Origin: Actinomycetota bacterium | GTDB taxonomy: Bacteria; Actinomycetota; Actinomycetes; Actinomycetales; Microbacteriaceae | Direction of reading: 5' to 3' | Assembly (NCBI GenBank): GCA_020160915.1 | Contig: JAIUPK010000003.1 | Span: forward strand, 186,001 to 250,000 | DNA length: 64,000 nucleotides | Shown here: positions 8,007 to 15,690 of the stretch, in pieces | Numbering within the stretch: position 1 is the stretch's first letter | Layout of the letters: every line of letters begins with the position of its first letter | Notes under the pieces: model-generated | What the model saw: only the letters and a program-made list of their open reading frames with translations | Told to the model about the DNA's origin: nothing | Database searches by the model: none | Translations under genes and position numbers: made by a program

Positions 8007-9251
8007 ATGACCGAACCAGCCGCTACCCCCGGAGTGCTCAGCGGGTACCGAGTGCTCGACTGCTCGATCGCGATGGCCGGCCCTTTCGCGGCCCAGCGCC
8101 TGGGCGACCTCGGGGCCGACGTGATCAAGGTCGAGCCGACCACCGGCGAGTGGCAGCGCCACACCGCGGCGGGCGGGGCGACGGGCAACAAGATCAACGT
8201 GTCGTTCCTGTCGCTCAACCGCAACAAGCGCTCCGTCGCGCTCGACCTGAAGAGCGCCGACGGCAAGGATGCCCTGCGCGAGCTCGTGCGCACCGCCGAT
8301 GTCTTCCTGCAGAACTACCGACCGGGCGTCGCAGCGCGACTGGGGGTGGACTACGAGTCACTGCGCGCCATCAACCCGCGCATCATCTACGTGTCGATCT
8401 CCGGCTACGGCGAGTCCGGCCCCTACCGCGATCGGCCGGGCCAGGACCTGCTGGTGCAGGCGATGTCCGGGGCGATGCTGTCGGCGGGGCGGGCGGGTGA
8501 CGAGCCGTCGCCGGCCGGACAGTACCTCGCCGACGCGATCACGGCATCCACCGCCTTCGAGGGGGTGCTGGCCGCGCTGCTGCACCGGGAGCGCACCGGT
8601 GAGGGCCAGCTCGTCACCGTCAACATGCTCGATGCCGTCACCACCCTGCAGATGCAGGAGCTCTCGGTGTTCACCGTGGGCGGCAAACCGCAGGAGCGCA
8701 GCGCCGAGGCGATCGCGCACGTGTACATCAGGGCGCCCTACGGGGTGTTCCGCACCATTGACGGGTTCGTGGCTCTCGCCTTCGCCGACCTGCACCTGCT
8801 GGGTGAGCTCATCGACGAGCCCGCGTTCGAGGGCTGGAACAGCGAGGTCGAGGGCTGGACGAAGCGCGACGAGATCCACGCGAAGACAGCCGCGAAGCTG
8901 GCAACCGACACCAGCCAGCACTGGATCGACCTGCTCGGCAGCGCCGGCATCTGGATCGGTCCGGTCTACGGCTACGCCGACCTCGTCGACGACCCGCAGA
9001 TCGCCCACAACGGAACCTTCGTGGAGTACGAGCATCCCACCGAGGGTCACGTGAAGACGCCGGGCTTCCCCTACAGGTTCACGAAGACGCCGCCGCAGGT
9101 CTACCGTGGTGCGCCGCTGGTCGGCGAGCACACCCGCGAGATCCTGGCCGAGGCGGGCTTCGATCCCGAGCGCGTGGATGCCCTGCTCGAGTCCGGCGCC
9201 GCCGCGACCACCACCGCCTCCGATCCGGCTCCCGTGAGCTCCCGTGGCTGA
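8007..9251 (+). CDS. Class III (CaiB/BaiF-type) CoA-transferase
   Basis: Moves CoA between carboxylic acids by a mixed-anhydride mechanism, as do formyl-CoA transferase and CaiB. The 414-residue protein opens LSGYRVLDCSIAMAGPFA, followed by LGADVIKVEP, SLNRNKRSVALDLK and FLQNYRPGV, all standard for the family. The likely catalytic Asp is in GQYLADAITAS. I choose the ATG at 8007 because GGAAGG stands six bases before it; an in-frame ATG at 7965 overlaps the previous stop but has no such site. It overlaps the next gene by eight bases. Its presence beside enoyl-CoA hydratase suggests that an acid intermediate is handled as its CoA thioester. Confidence 0.9.
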   Translation: MTEPAATPGVLSGYRVLDCSIAMAGPFAAQRLGDLGADVIKVEPTTGEWQRHTAAGGATGNKINVSFLSLNRNKRSVALDLKSADGKDALRELVRTADVFLQNYRPGVAARLGVDYESLRAINPRIIYVSISGYGESGPYRDRPGQDLLVQAMSGAMLSAGRAGDEPSPAGQYLADAITASTAFEGVLAALLHRERTGEGQLVTVNMLDAVTTLQMQELSVFTVGGKPQERSAEAIAHVYIRAPYGVFRTIDGFVALAFADLHLLGELIDEPAFEGWNSEVEGWTKRDEIHAKTAAKLATDTSQHWIDLLGSAGIWIGPVYGYADLVDDPQIAHNGTFVEYEHPTEGHVKTPGFPYRFTKTPPQVYRGAPLVGEHTREILAEAGFDPERVDALLESGAAATTTASDPAPVSSRG

Positions 9252-10317
9252 GTTCACCGGCCTCACCTGGGACCACCCGCGGGGACGCCAGGCGCTCGAA
9301 CGATCGGCGGCGGCGGGAACGCTGATCGAGTGGGACGTGCATCCGCTCGAGGGGTTCGAGTCGAGTTCCATCGATGAGCTGGCGGCGCGCTACGACGTGA
9401 TCGTGCTCGATCATCCGCACCTCGGCGACGCGCTGGCCACCGGTGCGCTGCAGAGTCTCGACACGGTCTTCGAGCCGGAGTGGCTTGCGACCCTGCGCTG
9501 CGTGGGGCCGAGCATCCGGTCATACGAACTCGACGGCCACCTCTGGGCGTTGCCGCTGGATGCCGCAACCCAGGTGTCGGCGAGACTCCCCGAGCGCGTG
9601 CCCGAGAATCCCGCGACCTGGGCCGACGTCGTCGAGCTCTCGCACCACCAGCCGGTCGCCCTGTCGCTCGCGGGACCGCACGCCTACCTCAGTTTCGCCT
9701 CACTCACAGTGGCCCTCGGCGGCGACCCGACCGACCCGGGCGACAGCGGGCTCGAGGCGCTCGATCTGCTGCGCGACCTGCAGAGCCGAGCGCCCGCCGG
9801 CACCGAAAGCCTCAACCCGATCGGGATGCTCGAGCGCACCCACACCGAGCGTGACATCGCCTACATCCCGCTCGTCTACGGTTACGTGCCGTACGCCCAG
9901 GCGCCGAACCCGATCCACTTCGGCGACGCCCCGACCGCCGTGCGCAGCGGTTCCACTATCGGCGGCACGGGACTCGCCCTCAGCTCGCGCTGCACGCCGA
10001 CCCCCGCCCTGCTCGAGTATCTGCGCTGGCTGCTGCACCCGGTGACGCAGGCGACCTACATCCCCGACAATGCCGGCCAACCGGCGGTGCGGTCGGCCTG
10101 GTTGTCGCCGTCGGTGAACGCCGCCTCCAGCGAGTTCTACCTCGCCACCTTCACCACTATCGACAGCGCCTGGGTGCGCCCGCGGGTCGCGGGCTTCACG
10201 CCGTTCCAGTCCGAGGCGTCGCGCGTACTGCGCGAAGCCATCCTCGGCGAGCGCTCCCCCGCGAGCGCCCTCGCCGAGACCGCCGAGCGGTTCGCCGCGT
10301 TAGGAGTGCGCACATGA
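9244..10317 (+). CDS. Solute-binding-protein-like protein lacking a signal peptide
   Basis: A 357-residue protein resembling the extracellular binding proteins of sugar ABC transporters: YDVIVLDHPHLGDA, YELDGHLWALPLDAATQ, PATWADVVEL, and a C-terminal block with YLRWLLHPVTQATYIPDNAGQPA. It starts MAEFTGLTWDHPRGRQALE with no hydrophobic leader, no lipobox and no Tat motif, and it is locked between cytoplasmic enzymes by 8-base and 4-base overlaps. No ABC permease or ATPase lies nearby. It therefore probably works in the cytoplasm as a ligand sensor, a carrier or an enzyme subunit. The role is unknown; the family link is by pattern only. Confidence 0.75.
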   Translation: MAEFTGLTWDHPRGRQALERSAAAGTLIEWDVHPLEGFESSSIDELAARYDVIVLDHPHLGDALATGALQSLDTVFEPEWLATLRCVGPSIRSYELDGHLWALPLDAATQVSARLPERVPENPATWADVVELSHHQPVALSLAGPHAYLSFASLTVALGGDPTDPGDSGLEALDLLRDLQSRAPAGTESLNPIGMLERTHTERDIAYIPLVYGYVPYAQAPNPIHFGDAPTAVRSGSTIGGTGLALSSRCTPTPALLEYLRWLLHPVTQATYIPDNAGQPAVRSAWLSPSVNAASSEFYLATFTTIDSAWVRPRVAGFTPFQSEASRVLREAILGERSPASALAETAERFAALGVRT

Positions 10318-11099
10318 CCATCAGCAGCACGAGCGAGCAGGTGCTCGTCGACACCGACGCACACGTGCTCACCATCACGCTCAACCGGCCCGAGAAGCTC
10401 AACTCGGTGACCCAGTCGATGTCCGACGCCCTGGTCACGATCATCGAAGAGGCGAACTCCGACGACGAGGTGCGCGCGATCATCCTCACCGGATCGGGGC
10501 AGCGCTCGTTCTGCGCCGGCTCCGACATCGCGAGCCTCGACAGCTACGCGACGCCGTGGGAGTTCCGCAACCGCACCGACTACTGCGACGCCCTGCGCGC
10601 GAGCCGCAAGCCCATCATCGCGGCCGTCAACGGGTACGCATTCGGCGGCGGCCTCGAGACGTCGCTGACGTGCGACATCCGTCTCGCCTCGGCGACGGCG
10701 AGCTTCGCGGCCCCCGAGATCAAGCTCGGCTGGATCGGCGGCGGCGGCATGGCCACGTTCCTCGCGCACTCGATCGGGGCGAGCAACGCGGCAGTGATGC
10801 TCATGACCGGCGACCCCATCGATGCCCAGCGCGCTCTGGCCTGGGGGCTCGTGAGCGAGGTGCTCGAACCGGATGCCCTGCTCCCGCGAGCCCGCGAACT
10901 CGCCGCGACGATCGCCTCCCGACCGCCCATCGCCGCCGAGACCGCGAAGTCCAACCTGCGCGCGGCCTTCAACATGCCTCAGGATGAAGCGATCCGCTAC
11001 GAGCGCGACCTGCAGACCGTCACCTTCGCCACCGAGGATGCGGCCGAAGGCCGTGCCGCGTTCGCCGAGAAGCGCCCCGGCGTCTTCCGTCGGCGCTGA
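10314..11099 (+). CDS. Enoyl-CoA hydratase/isomerase-family protein
   Basis: Crotonase-fold enzyme of 261 residues. The oxyanion-hole region reads RSFCAGSDIASL, and both glutamates of the hydratase pair are present, in GGGLETSLTCDI and FAAPEIKLGW. It should therefore hydrate or dehydrate a CoA ester rather than be a non-catalytic relative. The ATG overlaps the preceding stop (ATGA). Together with the CoA-transferase two genes upstream it makes a minimal CoA-thioester module inside an otherwise sugar-acid-like operon. The fatty-acid role usual for this family is less likely because no acyl-CoA dehydrogenase or thiolase is present. Confidence 0.88.
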   Translation: MTISSTSEQVLVDTDAHVLTITLNRPEKLNSVTQSMSDALVTIIEEANSDDEVRAIILTGSGQRSFCAGSDIASLDSYATPWEFRNRTDYCDALRASRKPIIAAVNGYAFGGGLETSLTCDIRLASATASFAAPEIKLGWIGGGGMATFLAHSIGASNAAVMLMTGDPIDAQRALAWGLVSEVLEPDALLPRARELAATIASRPPIAAETAKSNLRAAFNMPQDEAIRYERDLQTVTFATEDAAEGRAAFAEKRPGVFRRR

Positions 11100-11109
11100 G
11101 AGGAACACC

Positions 11110-12276
11110 ATGACCACAGCACTGCTGCCGGATGACGGCACGGCGGGCACACTCATCGGCCGAGTCTGGGACCCGCGCGTCAGCGGGCCGAGCGTCGTCG
11201 CCGTGCGCTCCACGGGGGTCGAGGACCTGAGCGGGACCTTCGCCACGATTCGGGATGTGCTGGAGAGCGGCGACCCGGCGGGGGCGGTGGCTGCGGCATC
11301 CGGCCCAGTGCTGGGAAGCGTGGCTGACCTGCTCGCGAACACCCCGATCGCCGGCCGCGACCAGGCGTTGCCGTGGCTGCTCTCCCCCATCGACCTGCAG
11401 GTGGTGAAGGCGGCGGGCGTCACGTTCCCGGTCTCGATGCTCGAGCGCATCATCGAGGAGCGCGCCCGCGGCGAGTTCGATGCCGCGGCGAGCGTCCGCG
11501 AGGAGATCCTGACCGCGCTCGGCGGCTCGCTGCGCGACCTCGTGCCCGGCTCGGCCGAGGCGATGCGGGTGAAGGAGCTGCTCATCGAGCGCGGCCTGTG
11601 GAGCCAGTACCTCGAGGTGGGGATCGGCCCCGACGCCGAGGTGTTCACCAAGGCGCCCGTGCTGTCGACGGTTGGCACCGGCGTCGACGTCGGCATCTAC
11701 TCGGCATCGAAGTGGAACAACCCGGAGCCCGAACTCGTGCTCGCCGTCGCCTCCACCGGCCGCATCGTCGGAGCCACCCTCGGCAACGATGTGAACCTCA
11801 GGGACATCGAGGGGCGCAGCGCACTGCTGCTCGGCAAGGCGAAGGACAACACCGCGTCGGCGGCGGTCGGCCCCTTCATCCGCCTGTTCGACGCGACCTA
11901 CTCGATGGATGACGTGCGCACGGCCATGGTCACGCTCGAGATCGACGGAGCCGACGACGGCTTCCGGCTCGCGGCATCCAGCCCCCTGAGCGAGATCAGC
12001 CGCGACCCGGTCGACATCGTCGCCCAGGTGATCGGCGACCATCACCAGTACCCCGACGGCTTCGTGCTGTACCTCGGCACCCTGTTCTCCCCTGTCGAGG
12101 ACCGCGACGTGGTGGGCCACGGCTTCACCCACAAGATCGGGGATGTCGTGCGCATCGCCGAACCGCGCCTCGGTACCCTGACCAATACGGTGCAGTTCAG
12201 CGAGAGTGCCGAGCCGTGGACCTTCGGCATCGATGCCCTGTACCGCAACCTGGCTGCCCGCGGTCTGCTGAAGTAA
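11110..12276 (+). CDS. Fumarylacetoacetate hydrolase-family protein, probable 2-keto-3-deoxy-acid dehydratase
   Basis: A 388-residue member of the fumarylacetoacetase superfamily, with a long N-terminal region (1-180) before the catalytic core: EVFTKAPVLSTVGTG, then PEPELVLAVASTGRI, LGNDVNLRDIEGRSA and LGKAKDN. In this superfamily, proteins of similar size dehydrate 2-keto-3-deoxypentonates (KDA dehydratase type). The next gene encodes an aldehyde dehydrogenase of the class that oxidises the resulting alpha-ketoglutaric semialdehyde, so the pair fits a Weimberg-type end of pathway. The ATG at 11110 follows GAGAGGAACACC, eleven bases after the preceding stop. The substrate assignment is inference. 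Confidence 0.82.
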   Translation: MTTALLPDDGTAGTLIGRVWDPRVSGPSVVAVRSTGVEDLSGTFATIRDVLESGDPAGAVAAASGPVLGSVADLLANTPIAGRDQALPWLLSPIDLQVVKAAGVTFPVSMLERIIEERARGEFDAAASVREEILTALGGSLRDLVPGSAEAMRVKELLIERGLWSQYLEVGIGPDAEVFTKAPVLSTVGTGVDVGIYSASKWNNPEPELVLAVASTGRIVGATLGNDVNLRDIEGRSALLLGKAKDNTASAAVGPFIRLFDATYSMDDVRTAMVTLEIDGADDGFRLAASSPLSEISRDPVDIVAQVIGDHHQYPDGFVLYLGTLFSPVEDRDVVGHGFTHKIGDVVRIAEPRLGTLTNTVQFSESAEPWTFGIDALYRNLAARGLLK

Positions 12277-12285
12277 GGACACACC

Positions 12286-13773
12286 ATGCTCACGACCACG
12301 AACCCCACGACCGGCGAGACCACCGACTCCGGCATTGCCGTGACCGCGGATGTCGCGGCCGTCGTCGACCGCGCCCAGCACGCGTTCACGGCCCTCGCCG
12401 CCGAGCCCCGCACCTGGCGCGCCGACCTCCTGGATGCGCTCGCCTCCGCCCTCGAGGAGCACCGCGACGACCTGGTGGCCCTCGCCAACTCGGAGACGGG
12501 TCTGGGCGTGGCGCGCCTGACCGGGGAGGTGGGGCGCAGCGCGTTCCAGTTCCGGTTGTTCGCCGAGGCCCTGCGCGAGGGCTCCTACCTCGAGGCGGCC
12601 ATCGACCACGCGGGAGAGACGGCCCTCGGACCGCAGCCGGAGATCCGCCGGATGCTCGTGCCGATCGGTCCCGTTGCCGTGTTCGGTTCGAGCAACTTCC
12701 CGTTCGCGTTCTCCGTGGCGGGAGGCGACACCGCGTCCGCGCTCGCCGCGGGCAACCCCGTTGTCATCAAGGCGCACGGCTCGCACCCGCTCACCTCGCG
12801 GGCGTCGTTCGACGCGCTGTCGGCCGCGGCGGCGGCACACGGCGCGCCGGAGGGCACGATCTCGATCGTCTACGGCACTCAGTCGGGCCGCGACCTGGTC
12901 GCCGATCCGCGTATCAAGGCCGTCGGGTTCACGGGCTCGCTGTCGGCCGCGCAGTCGCTCATGTCGATCATCGACGAGCGGGACACTCCGATTCCCTTCT
13001 ACGGCGAGCTGTCGAGCCTCAACCCTCTCGTGGTGACCGAGGCCGCGGCCGAGGAGCGCGCCGACGAACTGGCCGCCGGTCTCTTCGGCTCGTTCACACT
13101 GGGTGCCGGCCAGTTCTGCACCAAGCCGGGGATCGCCTTCGTGCCGACCGGGGAGGCCGGCGACGCCGTGCTCGACGGTCTCGTCACCCGCTCGCGCGAT
13201 GCGCAGGCGCAGGTGCTGCTCAACAACCGCATCGCCAGCTCGTTCGACGAGATCCGCTCGCGGCTCATCACCCAGGGCCGCGCGACGGTCGCCGTCGAGG
13301 GCGTCGCGCACGGATTCACTGCGACTCCGTCGGTGCTCGTCATCGATGCGGCGCACCTGACGGCCTCGGCCACCGAGGAGGCCTTCGGGCCGCTGGTGCT
13401 CGTGGTGCGCTACTCGGGCCTCGACGAGGTCTACTCGGCTCTCGCCTGCGTTCCCGACTCACTCACGGCAACGATCCTGCATGCCCCCGCCGACGACATC
13501 ACAGCCCTGACCCGCGAGCTCGCGCCGAGAGCGGGACGTCTGGTCTTCAACGGCTACCCCACGGGCGTGCGGGTGTCGTGGGGCCAGCAGCACGGCGGAC
13601 CGTGGCCGGCGACTAACTCGCTGCACACCTCGGTCGGGGTCACCGCGATACGGCGGTTCCTGCGGCCGTTGGCCTGGCAGAACGCGCCCGAGGCGGTACT
13701 GCCGCCCGAGCTGCGCGAGGGTGCCACGGGCATCCCGCGTCGCGTCGACGGCGTGCTGACCCTGCCCGCCTGA
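12286..13773 (+). CDS. Aldehyde dehydrogenase, probable alpha-ketoglutaric semialdehyde dehydrogenase
   Basis: An NADP-type aldehyde dehydrogenase of 495 residues. The catalytic Cys is in LGAGQFCTKPG (about residue 280) and the general-base Glu in FYGELSSLNP. The GELSSxNP block and FGSSNFPFAFSVAGGDTASA are characteristic of 2,5-dioxopentanoate (alpha-ketoglutaric semialdehyde) dehydrogenases. It would turn the semialdehyde into 2-oxoglutarate for the TCA cycle. It is the last gene of the operon begun at 5945; its ATG is ten bases after the FAH-family stop, with AAGGACACACC before it. A palindromic element downstream may end the transcript. Confidence 0.87.
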   Translation: MLTTTNPTTGETTDSGIAVTADVAAVVDRAQHAFTALAAEPRTWRADLLDALASALEEHRDDLVALANSETGLGVARLTGEVGRSAFQFRLFAEALREGSYLEAAIDHAGETALGPQPEIRRMLVPIGPVAVFGSSNFPFAFSVAGGDTASALAAGNPVVIKAHGSHPLTSRASFDALSAAAAAHGAPEGTISIVYGTQSGRDLVADPRIKAVGFTGSLSAAQSLMSIIDERDTPIPFYGELSSLNPLVVTEAAAEERADELAAGLFGSFTLGAGQFCTKPGIAFVPTGEAGDAVLDGLVTRSRDAQAQVLLNNRIASSFDEIRSRLITQGRATVAVEGVAHGFTATPSVLVIDAAHLTASATEEAFGPLVLVVRYSGLDEVYSALACVPDSLTATILHAPADDITALTRELAPRAGRLVFNGYPTGVRVSWGQQHGGPWPATNSLHTSVGVTAIRRFLRPLAWQNAPEAVLPPELREGATGIPRRVDGVLTLPA

Positions 13774-13876
13774 ACCGCGGCAGGGGATCGCTGCGTCTCG
13801 CACGCTCGACGGCTTGCCCTGACTGACTCCTTGCAGGAGCGCCGAGAACTTCTCGCATCAAGAGGCAGACGGTCCG

Positions 13877-13919
13877 GTTATGCAGGATCCGCGAGTCTCG
13901 CTCGGTGATCCTGCATAAC
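13877..13919. repeat. Palindromic intergenic element, copy 2 (possible bidirectional terminator)
   Basis: GTTATGCAGGATC (13877-13889) and GATCCTGCATAAC (13907-13919) are exact 13-base reverse complements around a 17-base loop that itself holds CGAG/CTCG. It sits in the 246-base gap between two convergent genes, so it could stop both transcripts. The core recurs at 5761-5807. Nothing else is seen in this gap. Confidence 0.6.
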
Positions 13920-14019
13920 GGGAGGGTGCTGAAGATGCCTGATTCGTCGCAACCTCGGGCGCGCCGAGCTGCCGGCGTGACCTGAGGCCCCACCCCGCCT
14001 GGGCGCGCGTCCCGGGGAG

Positions 14020-15690
14020 CTACGAGGCGATCGCGGGCAGCAGCCCGATCGCCCCCGCCCGCCGCGTGCGCCGGATGGCGAACAGGGCGAGCACGGTCGA
14101 GCCGATCCCGAAGGCCGCCAGAACGGCCGCCGCTGCGATCACGCCGCCCGGGTTGCCCCCGGCGAGAATGCCCTGCATTCCCTGCACCGCGTAAGTGAGT
14201 GGAAGGAACGGGCTCACGATCTGGAACGGCGTCGACAGCAGCTCGATCGGGTAGATGCCGCCCGTGGAGGTGATCTGCACCGCCAGCAGGAACAGTGACA
14301 CGATGAGCCCCGCTCGCCCCAGCCCGATGGTCAGCAAGTAGTGGAAGGCCGTGAACGCAATCGCGACGAGCAGCGAGAAGCCGAGAGTTGCGGGCAGCAG
14401 GCTCCACGCGACGCCGAGCGCACCGTGCAGCAGCGCCACCAGAAGCACGGCCTGGGCCCCGGTGATCAGGCTGGCCTTGCCGATAGCGGATGCCACGAGC
14501 CGACCATTGCGGGCCGTCGAGGTGAGCGCGCGCCGAGTGACCGGACGCATGACGAGGAACACCGCGAGGGCTCCCACCCACAGGCCGAGCGGCACGAAGA
14601 AGGTCGCGACGATCTGACCCACCTGAGACACCGCGTTATCGGTTGAGACCGTCAAGCCGACCGGGTCGGCGGCGACCTCGGCCGAGGCGGCCGCTGTGTC
14701 GGCGTTCGACGAGGGCAGCTGGTCCGCGCCCGACTGCAGGCCGGTCGCCAGGTCCGTTGCACCGGAGGCGAGCTGGCTCGCACCGCTGGTGAGCTGGTCC
14801 GAGCCATTCGCAAGCTGCCAGGCACCGCTGGCGCTCTGCGAGATGCCGGACTGGACTCCGGAGATCCCGGACGTGAGAGACGAGCCGCCGGCCGCGGTCT
14901 GCGAAAGCCCGGCGACGAGCGCGTTGAACTGTGCCTGCAGAGCGGGATCGGCCGTCGACATCGCCGGCGCGAGCTGGCTGAGCCCGGCGGAGATCTGCGA
15001 CACGGCACCCGTGTAGGTCGCGGCACCCGAGCTCACCTGAGCCGCGCCATCCTCGAGCTGGCTCAGGCCGGAGGCGAGCGAACCGACGCCGTCCGTGTAC
15101 TGGGTCAGCCCCGACGACAAGGAGGTGGCCCCGTTGGCGAGCGAGGTCGCGCCGTCGGCCGCTGCCGTGAGCGACGTGCCGAGGTCACCGAGGCTCGAGT
15201 AGATGCCGCCGATGTACTGGGCGGTGATCGCCTTGCCGAAGGTGTCGGTCATGGTCTGGCCGACGACCTGTGCGACCGAGCCGGTGAGGTAGCTGTGCGT
15301 GTCATCCGTGCGGATCGAGATGTCGGCCTTCTTGGGGTCGGCACTCGACAGCGAAAGGATCGAGTCCGAGAAGTTCGACGGAACGGTCAGCACCGCGTAG
15401 ACCTCACCCGAGGCGAGCTTCGCCTCGGCGTCGGCGGCGTTGGTGATGGTCCAGTCGAAGCCCTCGCTGCCGGTCAGCTCGGTGACGAGCTGACGACCCG
15501 CGAAGACGTTGGTCACCGACCCGTCGGCGTTGGTCACCTTCTGGAGGGTGTCCTGGTTGACGATCGCCACCGGGATGGAGTCGATGGCGGACTTGCCCTG
15601 CCCGACGGCACCCACGAAGAGTCCCGCAAAGGCGAGGGGGATGAGAACGACGGCGGCGATTCCTACCCGTCGAAGCCAACTGGTGGTCAC
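14020..15690 (-). CDS. YhgE/Pip-domain membrane protein
   Basis: A 556-residue membrane protein of the YhgE/phage-infection-protein family. One N-terminal membrane helix (WLRRVGIAAVVLIPLAFAGL) precedes a large outside domain. Its middle part (about residues 165-350) is a long heptad-like series of SLASGLSQL / GATSLANGA repeats predicted to form a helical stalk. Five or six C-terminal helices follow (from about 370) with an ABC-2-permease look. The GTG start overlaps the stop of the upstream MMPL gene (GTGA). Members are often encoded beside ABC ATPases and are thought to take part in export or cell-envelope lipid handling. Here the only ATPase-like domain is fused to the MMPL protein. Confidence 0.85.
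   Translation of the reverse strand: MTTSWLRRVGIAAVVLIPLAFAGLFVGAVGQGKSAIDSIPVAIVNQDTLQKVTNADGSVTNVFAGRQLVTELTGSEGFDWTITNAADAEAKLASGEVYAVLTVPSNFSDSILSLSSADPKKADISIRTDDTHSYLTGSVAQVVGQTMTDTFGKAITAQYIGGIYSSLGDLGTSLTAAADGATSLANGATSLSSGLTQYTDGVGSLASGLSQLEDGAAQVSSGAATYTGAVSQISAGLSQLAPAMSTADPALQAQFNALVAGLSQTAAGGSSLTSGISGVQSGISQSASGAWQLANGSDQLTSGASQLASGATDLATGLQSGADQLPSSNADTAAASAEVAADPVGLTVSTDNAVSQVGQIVATFFVPLGLWVGALAVFLVMRPVTRRALTSTARNGRLVASAIGKASLITGAQAVLLVALLHGALGVAWSLLPATLGFSLLVAIAFTAFHYLLTIGLGRAGLIVSLFLLAVQITSTGGIYPIELLSTPFQIVSPFLPLTYAVQGMQGILAGGNPGGVIAAAAVLAAFGIGSTVLALFAIRRTRRAGAIGLLPAIAS

Noticed and set aside
11020-13356. Minus-strand frame of 778 codons opposite the FAH-family and aldehyde dehydrogenase genes
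   Set aside because: It is an antisense shadow; the plus-strand proteins contain full catalytic motifs.
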